Shown here piece by piece: positions 35,082 through 44,057 of a stretch of 64,000 nt of DNA (positions within the stretch are counted from its first letter, which is position 1; the number at the start of each line of letters is the position of its first letter). The notes below the pieces were generated by a model that was not told the origin of the DNA, searched no databases, and saw only the letters and a list, made by a program, of their open reading frames with translations. The stretch covers positions 1 to 64,000 of the forward strand of contig JAAYQR010000010.1 in the NCBI GenBank assembly GCA_012519205.1, in the 5' to 3' direction. The position numbers and the translations under genes were made by a program. The stretch is from Candidatus Epulonipiscium sp. (lineage in GTDB: Bacteria; Bacillota; Clostridia; Lachnospirales; Defluviitaleaceae).

Positions 35082-35883
35082 GAAAGAAAGATTGGACGTA
35101 CTTCTTGTGAAAAGAGGTTTATTTGATTCTAGGGAAAAGGCAAAAACAAGTATTATGGCAGGTCTTATATTTGTTAATGGTATAAAGGAAGATAAAGTAG
35201 GGGTAAAGGTAGATGAGGATTCAGAACTTCATGTAAAGAAAAGAATGAAATATGTAAGCCGCGGAGGCTATAAATTAGAAAAGGCCATAGATATTTTTAA
35301 AATAGACTTAAAAGGCAAAATTACTCTAGATGTAGGCGCCTCTACCGGGGGATTTACAGATTGTATGCTTCAAAATGGAGCAAAAAAGGTCTATGCTATA
35401 GATGTTGGATATGGGCAATTTGCATGGAAATTAAGGCAGGATGAAAGAGTAGTCTGCATGGAAAAAACTAATATTAGGTATGTAGAAAAGGAACAAATAG
35501 AGGATTTGGGTGATTTTGCTTCCATTGATGTTTCATTTATATCCCTTACCAAGGTCTTAAATCCTGTTAAAGGTTTATTAAAAAACAAGGGAGAAATGGT
35601 ATGCTTGATTAAGCCTCAATTTGAAGCAGGAAGAGAAAAAGTAGGTAAAAAAGGGGTTGTTAGGGATTTAAAGACTCATATAGAGGTTATACAAAAGGTA
35701 ATTGATTATTCCCAAGAGCAAAACTTATCCTTACAAAATTTAACCTATTCTCCTATTAAGGGGCCGGAAGGAAATATAGAATATCTAGCCCATTTTACGA
35801 AGAATGATTCGCCTAAAACAGATTTAAAAAAAGAAGAGCTGATAAAAAATATTGTAGCTTATGCCCATAATGAATTAAGTTAA
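35074..35883 (+). CDS. tlyA: TlyA family rRNA (cytidine-2'-O)-methyltransferase
   Basis: 269-aa protein with an N-terminal S4 RNA-binding domain (ERLDVLLVKRGLFDSREKAK) and a FtsJ-like methyltransferase domain: SAM motif LDVGASTGGFTDCML near 87 and the catalytic K-D-K-E tetrad region including DVSFISLTKVL and LIKPQFEAG. The family methylates 16S/23S rRNA cytidines and confers capreomycin susceptibility in mycobacteria. ATG 35074 with AGAGGGTG upstream. Order dxs-tlyA-nadK-argR-recN is conserved in clostridia. Confidence 0.92.
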   Translation: MTKKERLDVLLVKRGLFDSREKAKTSIMAGLIFVNGIKEDKVGVKVDEDSELHVKKRMKYVSRGGYKLEKAIDIFKIDLKGKITLDVGASTGGFTDCMLQNGAKKVYAIDVGYGQFAWKLRQDERVVCMEKTNIRYVEKEQIEDLGDFASIDVSFISLTKVLNPVKGLLKNKGEMVCLIKPQFEAGREKVGKKGVVRDLKTHIEVIQKVIDYSQEQNLSLQNLTYSPIKGPEGNIEYLAHFTKNDSPKTDLKKEELIKNIVAYAHNELS

Positions 35884-35896
35884 ATGGGGGGATAAA

Positions 35897-36757
35897 ATGA
35901 AAAAAATAGGTCTAATTCCCAATGTTCAAAAGGATATTGGTTTAAAGGATACAATTATGATAATGGATTGCCTCATAAAAAAGAATCGACAGATATATAT
36001 ACCTAGCGCCCTTTCAGAGGTCTTAAATACTCCCCAATTTGAAAAACCAGAAGATGAATTGTATAAAGATTCTGATTTCATTATTGTGTTGGGAGGAGAT
36101 GGGACACTTCTTGGGGCAGCAAGGAAAGCAGCAATTTATAATACACCGATTTTGGGCATTAATTTGGGGACCTTGGGTTTTTTAGCAGAAGTTGAAAAAA
36201 AATCATCTATTTTAGCCCTTCAAAGGGTTTTGGATGGTGATTATTCAATTGAAAAAAGGATGATGCTAGAAGCAGCGGTGGATATACAAGATAGTGACAA
36301 TAATAAATTAATTTGTCTAAATGATATAGGTATTACTAGGGGTTCCTTATCTAGAATCATTGATTTAAGCATATACATTAACGATAAATTTGTAGATGAT
36401 TATCCCGCAGACGGGGTAATTATTGCTACTCCCACAGGTTCAACTGCCTATAACTTATCTGCCGGGGGACCGATTCTTGATCCTAAGACAAATATGATAG
36501 TGATAACCCCTATTTGCCCCCACAGTTTATATGCTAGGTCTATTGTCGTATCCGGCGAAGACGAAATAAAAATTCAACTGGGAAATAGTTCTTGTAGCGA
36601 TGTCATCTTAACCATAGATGGGCAACTGGGATATCAACTTAAAAGTAATGATACCATAAAAGTGAAAAAATCCGACTATATAACCAGCCTCATTAAAACC
36701 TCCGATAATAGTTTTTACGACATATTAAGAAAAAAAATTGTTGGAATAGGAAAGTGA
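35897..36757 (+). CDS. nadK: NAD kinase
   Basis: Phosphorylates NAD to NADP (286 aa). The kinase motif GGDGTLLGAAR is near residues 58-68, followed by GINLGTLGFLAEV, a CLNDIGITRG segment, the NAD-binding DYPADGVIIATPTGSTAYNL (about 168-187) and SAGGPI. ATG with GGGGGGAT upstream, 13 nt after tlyA. Confidence 0.95.
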   Translation: MKKIGLIPNVQKDIGLKDTIMIMDCLIKKNRQIYIPSALSEVLNTPQFEKPEDELYKDSDFIIVLGGDGTLLGAARKAAIYNTPILGINLGTLGFLAEVEKKSSILALQRVLDGDYSIEKRMMLEAAVDIQDSDNNKLICLNDIGITRGSLSRIIDLSIYINDKFVDDYPADGVIIATPTGSTAYNLSAGGPILDPKTNMIVITPICPHSLYARSIVVSGEDEIKIQLGNSSCSDVILTIDGQLGYQLKSNDTIKVKKSDYITSLIKTSDNSFYDILRKKIVGIGK

Positions 36758-36766
36758 GATAGAAAT

Positions 36767-37228
36767 ATGAAGGTAAAACGTTTATCAAAGATTCTCGAAC
36801 TAATTAATACTCATAATATTGAAACCCAGGAAGAATTGGCAGAAAGGTTAGAGAATGCTGGATTTAAAGTTACCCAAGCAACGATTTCACGGGATATAAG
36901 GGAATTAAAACTAACCAAGGTACCCACAAATCACGGTACCCATAAATACTCCATTATTGCTCAAAATGAACAACTTGTAACCGATAAATTTATCCGGGTG
37001 TTTAGGGATGGGTTTGTAAGCATGGATAGGGCACAAAACATTCTAGTGATTAGGACGCTTACAGGAATGGCTATGGCAGTAGCTGCCGCCATGGATGCTT
37101 TTCATTATCAAGAGATTGTAGGTACTATTGCAGGGGATGACACTATTTTTTGTGCCGTAAGATCTGAAGAAGAAACTATAAAGTTAATGGAAAAACTCAA
37201 TCGTCTTTTTAAATCTACGATTAATTAA
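36767..37228 (+). CDS. argR: Arginine repressor ArgR/AhrC
   Basis: Arginine-responsive regulator (153 aa). The N-terminal winged helix has TQEELAERLENAGFKVTQAT and SRDIRELKLTKVPT, and the C-terminal hexamerisation/arginine-binding domain has AQNILVIRTLTGMAMAVAAAMD and GTIAGDDTIF. The ribosome site (GTGAGAT) is weak, fitting a low-abundance regulator. No arginine genes are in the window, so its targets lie elsewhere; nesting between nadK and recN is the ancestral arrangement. Confidence 0.95.
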   Translation: MKVKRLSKILELINTHNIETQEELAERLENAGFKVTQATISRDIRELKLTKVPTNHGTHKYSIIAQNEQLVTDKFIRVFRDGFVSMDRAQNILVIRTLTGMAMAVAAAMDAFHYQEIVGTIAGDDTIFCAVRSEEETIKLMEKLNRLFKSTIN

Positions 37229-37263
37229 AGTATAAAAATAGTTTTGATGGTATGGAGGTTAAG

Positions 37264-38961
37264 ATGCTGGCGCATATTTATATTAAAAACATAGCTCTGA
37301 TTGATGAGATTACTATTGATTTTGGTGAAAACTTAAATATATTAACGGGGGAGACTGGGGCAGGTAAATCTATCTTAATAGATTCTATTAACTTTGCCCT
37401 GGGAGAGCGCACCTCTAAGGAAGTAATCAGAAGTGGAGAAGACAATGCCTTAGTGGAACTGTTATTTTATATAGGAAGGGATGAACAAATAGAATCCTTT
37501 CAGTCCATGGGGATTCCCATAGATGAAGACAGATATCTACTTATTTCAAGAGCCATCAACCAATCCGGTAGAAATGTATGCAGGGTCAATGGGCAAACCA
37601 TGACCCTAGGGATGTTAAGACAGGTATCTTCAATGCTAATTGATGTCCACGGCCAGCACCAACATCAATCACTTTTAAATGTAAACAAGCACATCGAACT
37701 TCTAGATCAATTCTGCAAAGAAGATATCTTTGAACTTAAAAACAAACTTTTAAAAAATTATCGGGAATATAAGACCATAGAAAAGGAAATCAATGACCAT
37801 TTAGGGGACGAAAAAGAAAGAGAAAGGAAAATCGATCTCTTACAATTCCAAATCGATGAAATATCCGAGGCTAAACTTAAAAATAATGAAGATATAATCC
37901 TTAATGCTCAACTGAAGGTTTTATCAAACTCTGAGAAGTTAAGCATGGGAATAGATAAGGTTTACACCTTTTTATATGAAAATGATCCTAGGGGAATATC
38001 TGCTTCTGATTCCTTAGGAGAGGCCTTAAAGGTTTTAAGAGATTTATCAGCCATTGATGGAGAGATTTCCACCATATATGAAACTGCAGAAAATATTCAG
38101 GTCCAATTAGAGGATATATCCGTAGAGATCAGAAACTATAAGGATAAAATTGACCATGATCCCGATGGGCTTCATTTTGTAGAAAATAGATTGGATTTAA
38201 TTTATAATTTGAAAAGAAAATACGGCAATACTATTGATGAGATTCTAAGTTACAAAGAAAGGATAGACCAAGAACTTAATACCATAATAAATAGTGAGGA
38301 AAAAGTAAAAGAATTAAGAACTAAATACTTAGATATAAAGTCTCAAATAGAGGAAACCTGTGAAAATATATCCACCATAAGAAAAGAAAAAGCCAAAGAA
38401 ATAGAAGACAAAATTGAAGGGGTATTACATGATTTGCAAATGAAAGCGGCTAGATTTTCTATTAGTCTCTCAAAAAAGGATACATTTAATGAAGACGGAT
38501 GGGACGATGTAGAATTCCTAATTACAACGAATCCCGGGGAAGACTTAAAACCTCTTACTAAAATAGCATCCGGGGGAGAAATGTCAAGAATAATGCTTTC
38601 CTTAAAAACTGTCTTGGCGGATATAGATGAAATAGACAGTTTGATTTTTGATGAAATTGATACGGGTATTAGTGGAATAGCAGCTCAAAAGGTATCTGAA
38701 AAACTTGGAATTATTTCTAGAAAACATCAAGTAATATGTATTACCCATTTACCCCAGATTGCAGCCATGGGAGATAGACATTACCGAATAGAAAAGACGG
38801 TAGAAGGGCAAAAGGCAATATCTTCAATTAAAATCTTAGAAAAAAAAGAAGCTATCAATGAATTGGCAAGGCTAATGAGTGGGGCGGCAGTTACAGATAT
38901 TACTCTTAAAAATGCCGAAGAAATAAAGAATATGGCAAAACAATTTAAAACAAAATTTTAA
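37264..38961 (+). CDS. recN: DNA repair protein RecN
   Basis: SMC-like ATPase (565 aa) acting at double-strand breaks. It begins MLAHIYIKNIALIDEITIDF, with Walker A TGETGAGKSILIDSI near 29-43, a long central coiled coil (about 160-370), the ABC signature ASGGEMSRIMLSLK (about 437), and Walker B LIFDEIDTGISG (about 463) with CITHLPQIAAMG. ATG 37264 is 5 nt after TGGAGG; an ATG at 37252 overlaps this site. Confidence 0.95.
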   Translation: MLAHIYIKNIALIDEITIDFGENLNILTGETGAGKSILIDSINFALGERTSKEVIRSGEDNALVELLFYIGRDEQIESFQSMGIPIDEDRYLLISRAINQSGRNVCRVNGQTMTLGMLRQVSSMLIDVHGQHQHQSLLNVNKHIELLDQFCKEDIFELKNKLLKNYREYKTIEKEINDHLGDEKERERKIDLLQFQIDEISEAKLKNNEDIILNAQLKVLSNSEKLSMGIDKVYTFLYENDPRGISASDSLGEALKVLRDLSAIDGEISTIYETAENIQVQLEDISVEIRNYKDKIDHDPDGLHFVENRLDLIYNLKRKYGNTIDEILSYKERIDQELNTIINSEEKVKELRTKYLDIKSQIEETCENISTIRKEKAKEIEDKIEGVLHDLQMKAARFSISLSKKDTFNEDGWDDVEFLITTNPGEDLKPLTKIASGGEMSRIMLSLKTVLADIDEIDSLIFDEIDTGISGIAAQKVSEKLGIISRKHQVICITHLPQIAAMGDRHYRIEKTVEGQKAISSIKILEKKEAINELARLMSGAAVTDITLKNAEEIKNMAKQFKTKF

Positions 38962-38989
38962 AAAAGCTAAGGATATCCTTAGCTTTTTT
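38960..38989 (+). terminator. Terminator after recN
   Basis: Palindromic hairpin centred on GGATATCC, arms 38960-38974 and 38975-38989, followed by a T run; the left arm begins at the recN stop codon. Confidence 0.85.
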
Positions 38990-39030
38990 TTGGATGAATA
39001 TATAATGGGATTTTTAATAGTTTTTGGCTG

Positions 39031-39060
39031 GTATAAGAATAATTTAAAAGGGTTAATTTA
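39031..39060 (+). promoter_or_regulatory. Possible forespore (sigma-F/sigma-G) promoter of spoIVB
   Basis: GTATA (39031-39035) fits the shared -35 of sigma-F and sigma-G, and GGTTAATTTA (39051-39060) partly fits a sigma-F -10. spoIVB is a forespore gene in Bacillus. The -10 match is imperfect. Confidence 0.3.
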
Positions 39061-39126
39061 TGATTATAAGTTATAAAAATAATTATTGCAATGAATCTTT
39101 TTAAATTTATTCTAGGGTGTGAAAAC

Positions 39127-40431
39127 ATGCATAATAGAAAAGCTAAACATGTAAAATCCTTAAGAATTGGAATTTTATTTATTTTATTCATAGCTATTAT
39201 AAGCCCTTTTGCTGCTTCAACCATATATATTCCACAAGAAATTAAAATAATAGAAGGAAGAGAACACCAATTTAAATTTAATTTGCCCCTTCAAGCAAAT
39301 ATCAAGGCACAGGGGCAGGGAGTTTTAAAGGTTAACAATAAACCAATTGGTGAGGAAAAAGTCAATATTAATTTAGGTAAGCCTTTTTCTATCCAATCTA
39401 ACAGCAAGGGTACCTTAGATGTTCAATTAAAACTCCTAGGAATTTTACCCTTAAAGACCCTTAAGGTCGATGTCATTTCACCCATGGAGGTAGTTCCCTG
39501 CGGCATGACAGTAGGGGTTAATGTTGAAACAGATGGCATAATGGTCCTAGGGACAGGTAATATACATGGAATTGATGGCAAGGTATATGAACCATGTAAG
39601 GGGATATTAGAGGCGGGGGATTTGATTTTAAAGATTAATGGGAAAAACCTCAATAATAAGCAAGAACTTATTGATTTCATCGAAAAAAATGGTGAAAAAG
39701 AGTTTAAGATAGTTATAAAAAGACATAACGAATTATTTGAAAGTAGTATCAAGGCAATAAAAAGTAAAGAAGACAATACCTTAAAAATCGGGGCTTGGGT
39801 TAGGGATCAAACCCAAGGGATTGGAACGATTACTTATTATAATCCCAGTAATAAAAGTTTTGGAGCCTTAGGTCATGGCATTACTGATGTTGATACAAAG
39901 AAATTAATGCCCATTAAAGAAGGAAAAATTATGAAAGCAGAAATTACCTCAATTAAAAAGGGACAAAAAGGCATACCCGGTGAGTTGACAGGAGCTATTT
40001 TTGATAGCGAAGAATCAAGATTAGGCATAATAAAGCTTAATACATCCCAAGGAGTTTTTGGTAAAATACGCGATGAAAAGATAAAACTTTTGCCTGGAGA
40101 AACAGTTCCTATTGCACTACAGCATGAAATATCAGAAGGGGAGGCAGTCATTCGTTCTAATATATCCGGTGACTGTATAGAAGAATTTAAAATATATATA
40201 CAAAAGGTGTCAAATTTTCAACAGGATTTATCTAAAGGATTGATAATTAAAATAATTGACCCTAGATTACTGGATAAAACCAACGGAATTGTACAGGGCA
40301 TGAGTGGTAGTCCAATTTTGCAAAATGGGAAATTAATAGGGGCAGTGACCCATGTTTTTGTGCAGGACCCTACAAAAGGATACGGCATATTCATTGAAAG
40401 CATGCTTAAAAAGGAAAATTTAATGGAATAA
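39127..40431 (+). CDS. spoIVB: SpoIVB peptidase
   Basis: Forespore-secreted serine peptidase (S55 family, 434 aa; 426 in Bacillus) that activates pro-sigma-K processing. An N-terminal membrane/signal helix (about 12-30) is followed by a PDZ domain (about 115-205, with GDLILKINGKNL) and the protease domain: catalytic His in GALGHGITD (about 250) and Ser in GMSGSPILQNGK (about 395). ATG 39127 follows AGGGTGTG. Its presence with a sigK that keeps a pro-sequence is consistent with the Bacillus-type checkpoint. Confidence 0.94.
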   Translation: MHNRKAKHVKSLRIGILFILFIAIISPFAASTIYIPQEIKIIEGREHQFKFNLPLQANIKAQGQGVLKVNNKPIGEEKVNINLGKPFSIQSNSKGTLDVQLKLLGILPLKTLKVDVISPMEVVPCGMTVGVNVETDGIMVLGTGNIHGIDGKVYEPCKGILEAGDLILKINGKNLNNKQELIDFIEKNGEKEFKIVIKRHNELFESSIKAIKSKEDNTLKIGAWVRDQTQGIGTITYYNPSNKSFGALGHGITDVDTKKLMPIKEGKIMKAEITSIKKGQKGIPGELTGAIFDSEESRLGIIKLNTSQGVFGKIRDEKIKLLPGETVPIALQHEISEGEAVIRSNISGDCIEEFKIYIQKVSNFQQDLSKGLIIKIIDPRLLDKTNGIVQGMSGSPILQNGKLIGAVTHVFVQDPTKGYGIFIESMLKKENLME

Positions 40432-40485
40432 AATTGAACAATATACTCTTTTTTATTATGAAGTATGTTTTTGTGAATAAGATTC

Positions 40486-40514
40486 TTGATTTTATCCTAT
40501 ATATTCATTATAAT
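40486..40514 (+). promoter_or_regulatory. Sigma-A promoter of spo0A
   Basis: TTGATT (40486-40491), 17-nt spacer, TATAAT (40509-40514), about 60 nt upstream of the TTG start. No convincing 0A box was found by eye. Confidence 0.65.
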
Positions 40515-40575
40515 AGAAATAGATTGAAAACTTCTTACCAGAGAAGTTTTAAATAAATCAAGGGGGGAATCTTTT

Positions 40576-41376
40576 TTGAAGAACAATAAGATTCAAATAG
40601 TATTAGCGGATGACAATAAAGATTTTTGTGACATCCTAGCAGAATACTTAGGTAAACAAGGGGATATGGAGGTTATTGGGAAAGCTAGCAATGGCTTAGA
40701 AGCCTGTGATATAATAATTGAAAAAAAACCAGATGTTGTTATATTAGATGTAATTATGCCCCATTTAGATGGAATCGGAGTTTTGGAAAGACTTAATTCC
40801 ATGGCTATGGAAAAAAGACCAGTATATATTATGCTTTCTGCCGTAGGACAAGATAAAATCACAGAAAAGGCATTAAATTTAGGAGCAGAATACTATATTA
40901 TAAAGCCTTTTGATATGGAGACCCTCATTACCCGAATCAGACAGCTTAAGGGACAGCATGAGATTATTAAACATAAATCCTCCTCAACAAATACTATAGA
41001 TAGGGCCTTTGCTTTTTCTGCCCATGGTCTTGAAACAGAAGTTACTAATATAATTCACGAAATAGGCATTCCTGCCCATATAAAAGGTTACCAGTATCTC
41101 AGAGATGCAATTATTATGTCTATTAACGATATGGATATTTTAAATTCCATAACAAAACAACTATATCCCTCCATAGCAAAAAATTACAATACTACCCCCA
41201 GTCGAGTTGAAAGAGCTATTCGTCATGCCATTGAAGTAGCTTGGAGCAGGGGAAAAATGGATACCATAGACAAACTTTTTGGGTATACAGTCAGCAATGG
41301 AAAAGGCAAACCAACCAATAGCGAATTCATTGCCCTTATAGCAGATAGGCTCCGTTTGGAGATGCATGTGAGTTAA
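40576..41376 (+). CDS. spo0A: Sporulation transcription factor Spo0A
   Basis: Master response regulator for sporulation entry (266 aa). The receiver domain has the acidic pocket LADDNKD (Asp12, Asp13), the phospho-acceptor Asp58 in [12 protein letters not shown] and Lys in IIKPFD (about 108). The C-terminal DNA-binding domain has the family helix [18 protein letters not shown] (about 209-226). TTG start with AGGGGGG upstream. The order recN-spoIVB-spo0A is the conserved one. A terminator closes it. Confidence 0.97.
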   Translation: MKNNKIQIVLADDNKDFCDILAEYLGKQGDMEVIGKASNGLEACDIIIEKKPDVVILDVIMPHLDGIGVLERLNSMAMEKRPVYIMLSAVGQDKITEKALNLGAEYYIIKPFDMETLITRIRQLKGQHEIIKHKSSSTNTIDRAFAFSAHGLETEVTNIIHEIGIPAHIKGYQYLRDAIIMSINDMDILNSITKQLYPSIAKNYNTTPSRVERAIRHAIEVAWSRGKMDTIDKLFGYTVSNGKGKPTNSEFIALIADRLRLEMHVS

Positions 41377-41381
41377 TACAT

Positions 41382-41431
41382 AAAAAGCTTCGTTACTTTA
41401 AAAGCATTATTTAAAAGTAACGAAGCTTTTT
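41382..41431 (+). terminator. Terminator after spo0A
   Basis: 18-bp perfect stem (41382-41399 and 41414-41431) with a 14-nt loop and a T run on its 3' side. Confidence 0.88.
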
Positions 41432-41433
41432 TG

Positions 41434-41463
41434 TTATATTTATTTTAAAATCATCCATACTAA
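41434..41463 (+). promoter_or_regulatory. Candidate sigma-E promoter of the steA-glycosyltransferase trio
   Basis: TTATATT (41434-41440), 15-nt spacer, CATACTAA (41456-41463). The -35 matches six of seven sigma-E consensus positions and the -10 six of eight. It starts directly after the spo0A terminator and about 70 nt before the GTG of the first gene. Confidence 0.5.
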
Positions 41464-41512
41464 ATACAGGGCCAAAAAGGTATATACCTTACGAATAAAA
41501 GCAGGTGACAAA

Positions 41513-42490
41513 GTGAGTATTATAGGTATTGCAAAAATAGACTATAAAACTAAAAATTTAATTCAAAGAGTGACCCCTAATGATATCGCCATTATCGATC
41601 ATGAGGATTTAGACTATACCTGTGCTTACAGTCTAGCCTCTAAGAAGGTAAAGGCAGTTATTAATAAATCTCAATTTATATCGGGAAAATTTCCCAATAG
41701 AGGACCGGGTATACTTCTTGATGCCCAAATACCCATTTATGAAAATATAAATCATAATATATTTGATTTCATTAAAGAAAATGACAAAATTGAAATAAAG
41801 GAAAACTTATTGTTAAAAAGTGGACTTAAGGTACCTCTAAAAGCCATCACTAAAAATCAATGGGATAAGTCCCAAAAGATATCTCAAAAAAACATTCAAA
41901 AAGAGATGGATTTATTTATTGATAATACCCTTTACTATATGGAGGAGGAAAAAGATGAATTATTTCTACCAAGAAAATTACCGACCCTTCATGTAAATAT
42001 CCAAGGAAGGCCAGTACTTCTTGTGGTTAGGGGACATCACTATATTGACGATTTGATGAAGTTGAGTGGTTTCATTTGTAGAAACAAACCAATTTTAATC
42101 GGTATTGATGGAGGAGGGGATGGTTTTTGCTCCCTTGGTTATACCCCGGATATTATTTTTGGGGATATGGATAGTGCATCAGATGATGCTCTTAAAAAAA
42201 CCAAAGAAATAGTGGTTCATTCCTATTTGAATGGCAGATGCCCTGGAGAAAAAAGGCTTAAAAGGCTTGGGTTGGCCTACGAAAAATATTCTTGTTTTGG
42301 AACCAGTGAAGATGCTGCTATTTTAATGTCCTATTTTATGGGGGCATCGATTATTGTGACAGTGGGAAGTCATAACAATATTATTGATTTTTTAGAAAAA
42401 AACAGAAAAGGTATGTCAAGCACTATTTTAATAAGGATGCTCACAGGTTCGAAATTAATAGATGCAAAGGGTTTTTTTAAATTATTTTAG
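41513..42490 (+). CDS. SteA-like protein (ThiN-type fold, no C-terminal membrane segment)
   Basis: 325-aa protein of the family annotated as putative cytokinetic ring protein SteA. It has an N-terminal domain (DIAIIDHEDLDYTCAYSLAS, then GPGILLDAQIP) and a C-terminal domain resembling thiamine pyrophosphokinase: ILIGIDGGGDGFCSLGYTP and IIFGDMDSASDDALK near residues 200-230. Corynebacterial SteA partners with SteB in cell separation. Members usually carry a C-terminal membrane anchor; here the chain ends at DAKGFFKLF without one. GTG start with AGGTGAC upstream. It is followed 18 nt later by a glycosyltransferase. The biochemical role in clostridia is unknown. Confidence 0.75.
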   Translation: MSIIGIAKIDYKTKNLIQRVTPNDIAIIDHEDLDYTCAYSLASKKVKAVINKSQFISGKFPNRGPGILLDAQIPIYENINHNIFDFIKENDKIEIKENLLLKSGLKVPLKAITKNQWDKSQKISQKNIQKEMDLFIDNTLYYMEEEKDELFLPRKLPTLHVNIQGRPVLLVVRGHHYIDDLMKLSGFICRNKPILIGIDGGGDGFCSLGYTPDIIFGDMDSASDDALKKTKEIVVHSYLNGRCPGEKRLKRLGLAYEKYSCFGTSEDAAILMSYFMGASIIVTVGSHNNIIDFLEKNRKGMSSTILIRMLTGSKLIDAKGFFKLF

Positions 42491-42508
42491 ATAGAGACGG
42501 TGATTTTA

Positions 42509-43216
42509 TTGGAGAAAAGGGTATCCATAATTATACCTGTATTCAACGAAGAAGAAAGAATAGCACGAACAATCAAAGGTCTTATTGATGCCGGTATAAA
42601 GTGCTTAGGGGAAATAATAATTGTGGATGACGGCTCCACGGATAAAACTAGAGATGAAATAAACAGTTTAGGCTTAGGGAGCATAATATATATAAGGCTT
42701 AATAGGAACTATGGTAAGGGGGCTGCCCTTAGAAAAGGATTAGAAATCTCTAGATATCCTATTATTGCATTTTTAGATGGAGACCTTGGGGATACCTCAA
42801 AAGAAATAATAAAGCTAATAGAGCCCGTCTATAAAAATAAGGCAGATGTTTCTATTGCTGTGTTTCCTACACCTAGTACCAAAGGGGGGTTTGGAATTTT
42901 AAAAAAAGTATCACGTTTAGGGGTTTGGGTTTTAACAAATAGGTATATGGAAAACCCTATTTGTGGACAAAGAGTATTTAAAAAATCAGTCTTTTCAAAT
43001 ATAGAAATACCCGATAGGTTTGGGGTAGAAATAGGTATGACCATTGATATTTTAAATCAAGGTTTTAAAGTATGGGAAGTTCCTGTTCAAATGAGCCACA
43101 GGGAAACCAAGAGAGATCTCCAAGGGTGTGTACATAGAGGAAAAGAATTAATAGATGTACTTAGGGTTCTAATGAGGAAATTCTATAAGCATAAAAATGC
43201 GGTAAACAGAGGGTGA
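42509..43216 (+). CDS. Family 2 glycosyltransferase
   Basis: 235-aa GT-A glycosyltransferase of the dolichol-phosphate-mannose-synthase-like group. It begins KRVSIIIPVFNEEERIARTI; the nucleotide-binding Asp pair is in IIVDDGSTDKT (about 41-51), the metal motif in IIAFLDGDLGD (about 88) and a later IEIPDRFGVEIGMTID covers the acceptor loop. There is no membrane helix, unlike many bactoprenol-linked members. TTG 42509 is 8 nt after GAGACGG; a GTG at 42500 overlaps it. Together with the next gene it points to a lipid-linked glycan. Substrate unknown. Confidence 0.83.
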   Translation: MEKRVSIIIPVFNEEERIARTIKGLIDAGIKCLGEIIIVDDGSTDKTRDEINSLGLGSIIYIRLNRNYGKGAALRKGLEISRYPIIAFLDGDLGDTSKEIIKLIEPVYKNKADVSIAVFPTPSTKGGFGILKKVSRLGVWVLTNRYMENPICGQRVFKKSVFSNIEIPDRFGVEIGMTIDILNQGFKVWEVPVQMSHRETKRDLQGCVHRGKELIDVLRVLMRKFYKHKNAVNRG

Positions 43217-43220
43217 GTTG

Positions 43221-44036
43221 ATGATTTTTTATTTGATTGGAGGCATAATATCCTTTATTACTGTATTCTTTTGGAAACCCCTAATTATAGAATTTCTCCT
43301 AAAGTATAATATAAAAGTTAATAATTATAATCAAAAGGAAATTCCCTTAGGCACCGGCATACTTTTATTGTTGGCAATCACCATAGCAACTTTTTTCTTA
43401 ATATTTTTTTCAGATGAACCCATTATGTATTTTGTATATTTGTTTGGACTTTCGTTTATTGGATTTGCAGGAATTATAGATGATTTTGTAAAAGAAAGCA
43501 AAATAAAAGGTCTACGGAGTCATCTTATAAGAATGTATCAAGGGGAATTGACCTCCGGAGGACTGAAGGCTTTAATTGGGGGATTAGCGGCGTTATATAT
43601 ATCTTTTTCTTTTTCAACTAACCTATTTGATTTAATAGCAAATATAATGTTGATTCTTTTTTCAATCAACAGCATGAACTTATTCGATGTCAGACCCGGA
43701 AGGGCTTTAAAAATTTTCTTAGGGGTAGGTACCATTCTATGGATATTTTCTAAGGCTCCGGATAGATTTTTAACTCTTTTGGGTATTGGAGGAGTACTGC
43801 CTATTCTAAAAGGGGATTTAAGAGAAGAGCATATGTTAGGAGATGTGGGAGCAAATATATTGGGATATACTATAGGATTTACAGAGGCTATAACCTTAAG
43901 TATTCGATTTAAAATGGTTATGGTGGTACTATTGATTCTTTTGCATATTATAGCTGAAATCACTTCTATAACAACTATTATTAAAAAGGTTCCATTTCTT
44001 AGGTATATAGATGATTTAGGTAGGGCAGAAAAATAG
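43221..44036 (+). CDS. MraY/WecA-like (PNPT family) membrane glycosyltransferase, divergent
   Basis: 271-aa polytopic protein related to polyprenyl-phosphate N-acetylhexosamine-1-phosphate transferases (GT4/MraY-like). About eight hydrophobic segments are visible. The first acidic pair is in AGIIDDFVKES (about 90) and a later GDVGANILGYTIGF (about 208) follows the family, but the usual N-x-x-N-x-x-D-G-x-D-G motif reads NSMNLFDVRPGRAL, so the second Asp-Gly is missing. AGAGGGTGAG precedes the ATG, 4 nt after the GT2 stop. It probably transfers or binds a lipid-phosphate substrate; whether it is catalytic is open. Confidence 0.75.
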   Translation: MIFYLIGGIISFITVFFWKPLIIEFLLKYNIKVNNYNQKEIPLGTGILLLLAITIATFFLIFFSDEPIMYFVYLFGLSFIGFAGIIDDFVKESKIKGLRSHLIRMYQGELTSGGLKALIGGLAALYISFSFSTNLFDLIANIMLILFSINSMNLFDVRPGRALKIFLGVGTILWIFSKAPDRFLTLLGIGGVLPILKGDLREEHMLGDVGANILGYTIGFTEAITLSIRFKMVMVVLLILLHIIAEITSITTIIKKVPFLRYIDDLGRAEK

Positions 44037-44057
44037 GGCGCAAATTCATATGCGCCC
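44036..44057. terminator. Shared terminator of convergent genes
   Basis: 7-bp GC stem (44036-44042 and 44051-44057, GGGCGCA/TGCGCCC) overlapping the stop codons of both the PNPT-like gene and the minus-strand phosphofructokinase gene. Confidence 0.65.

Noticed and set aside
41513-42490. Second thiamine pyrophosphokinase
   Set aside because: The C-terminal domain resembles ThiN, but the additional N-terminal domain and gene context fit the SteA-like family; the genuine thiN is at 62863-63501.
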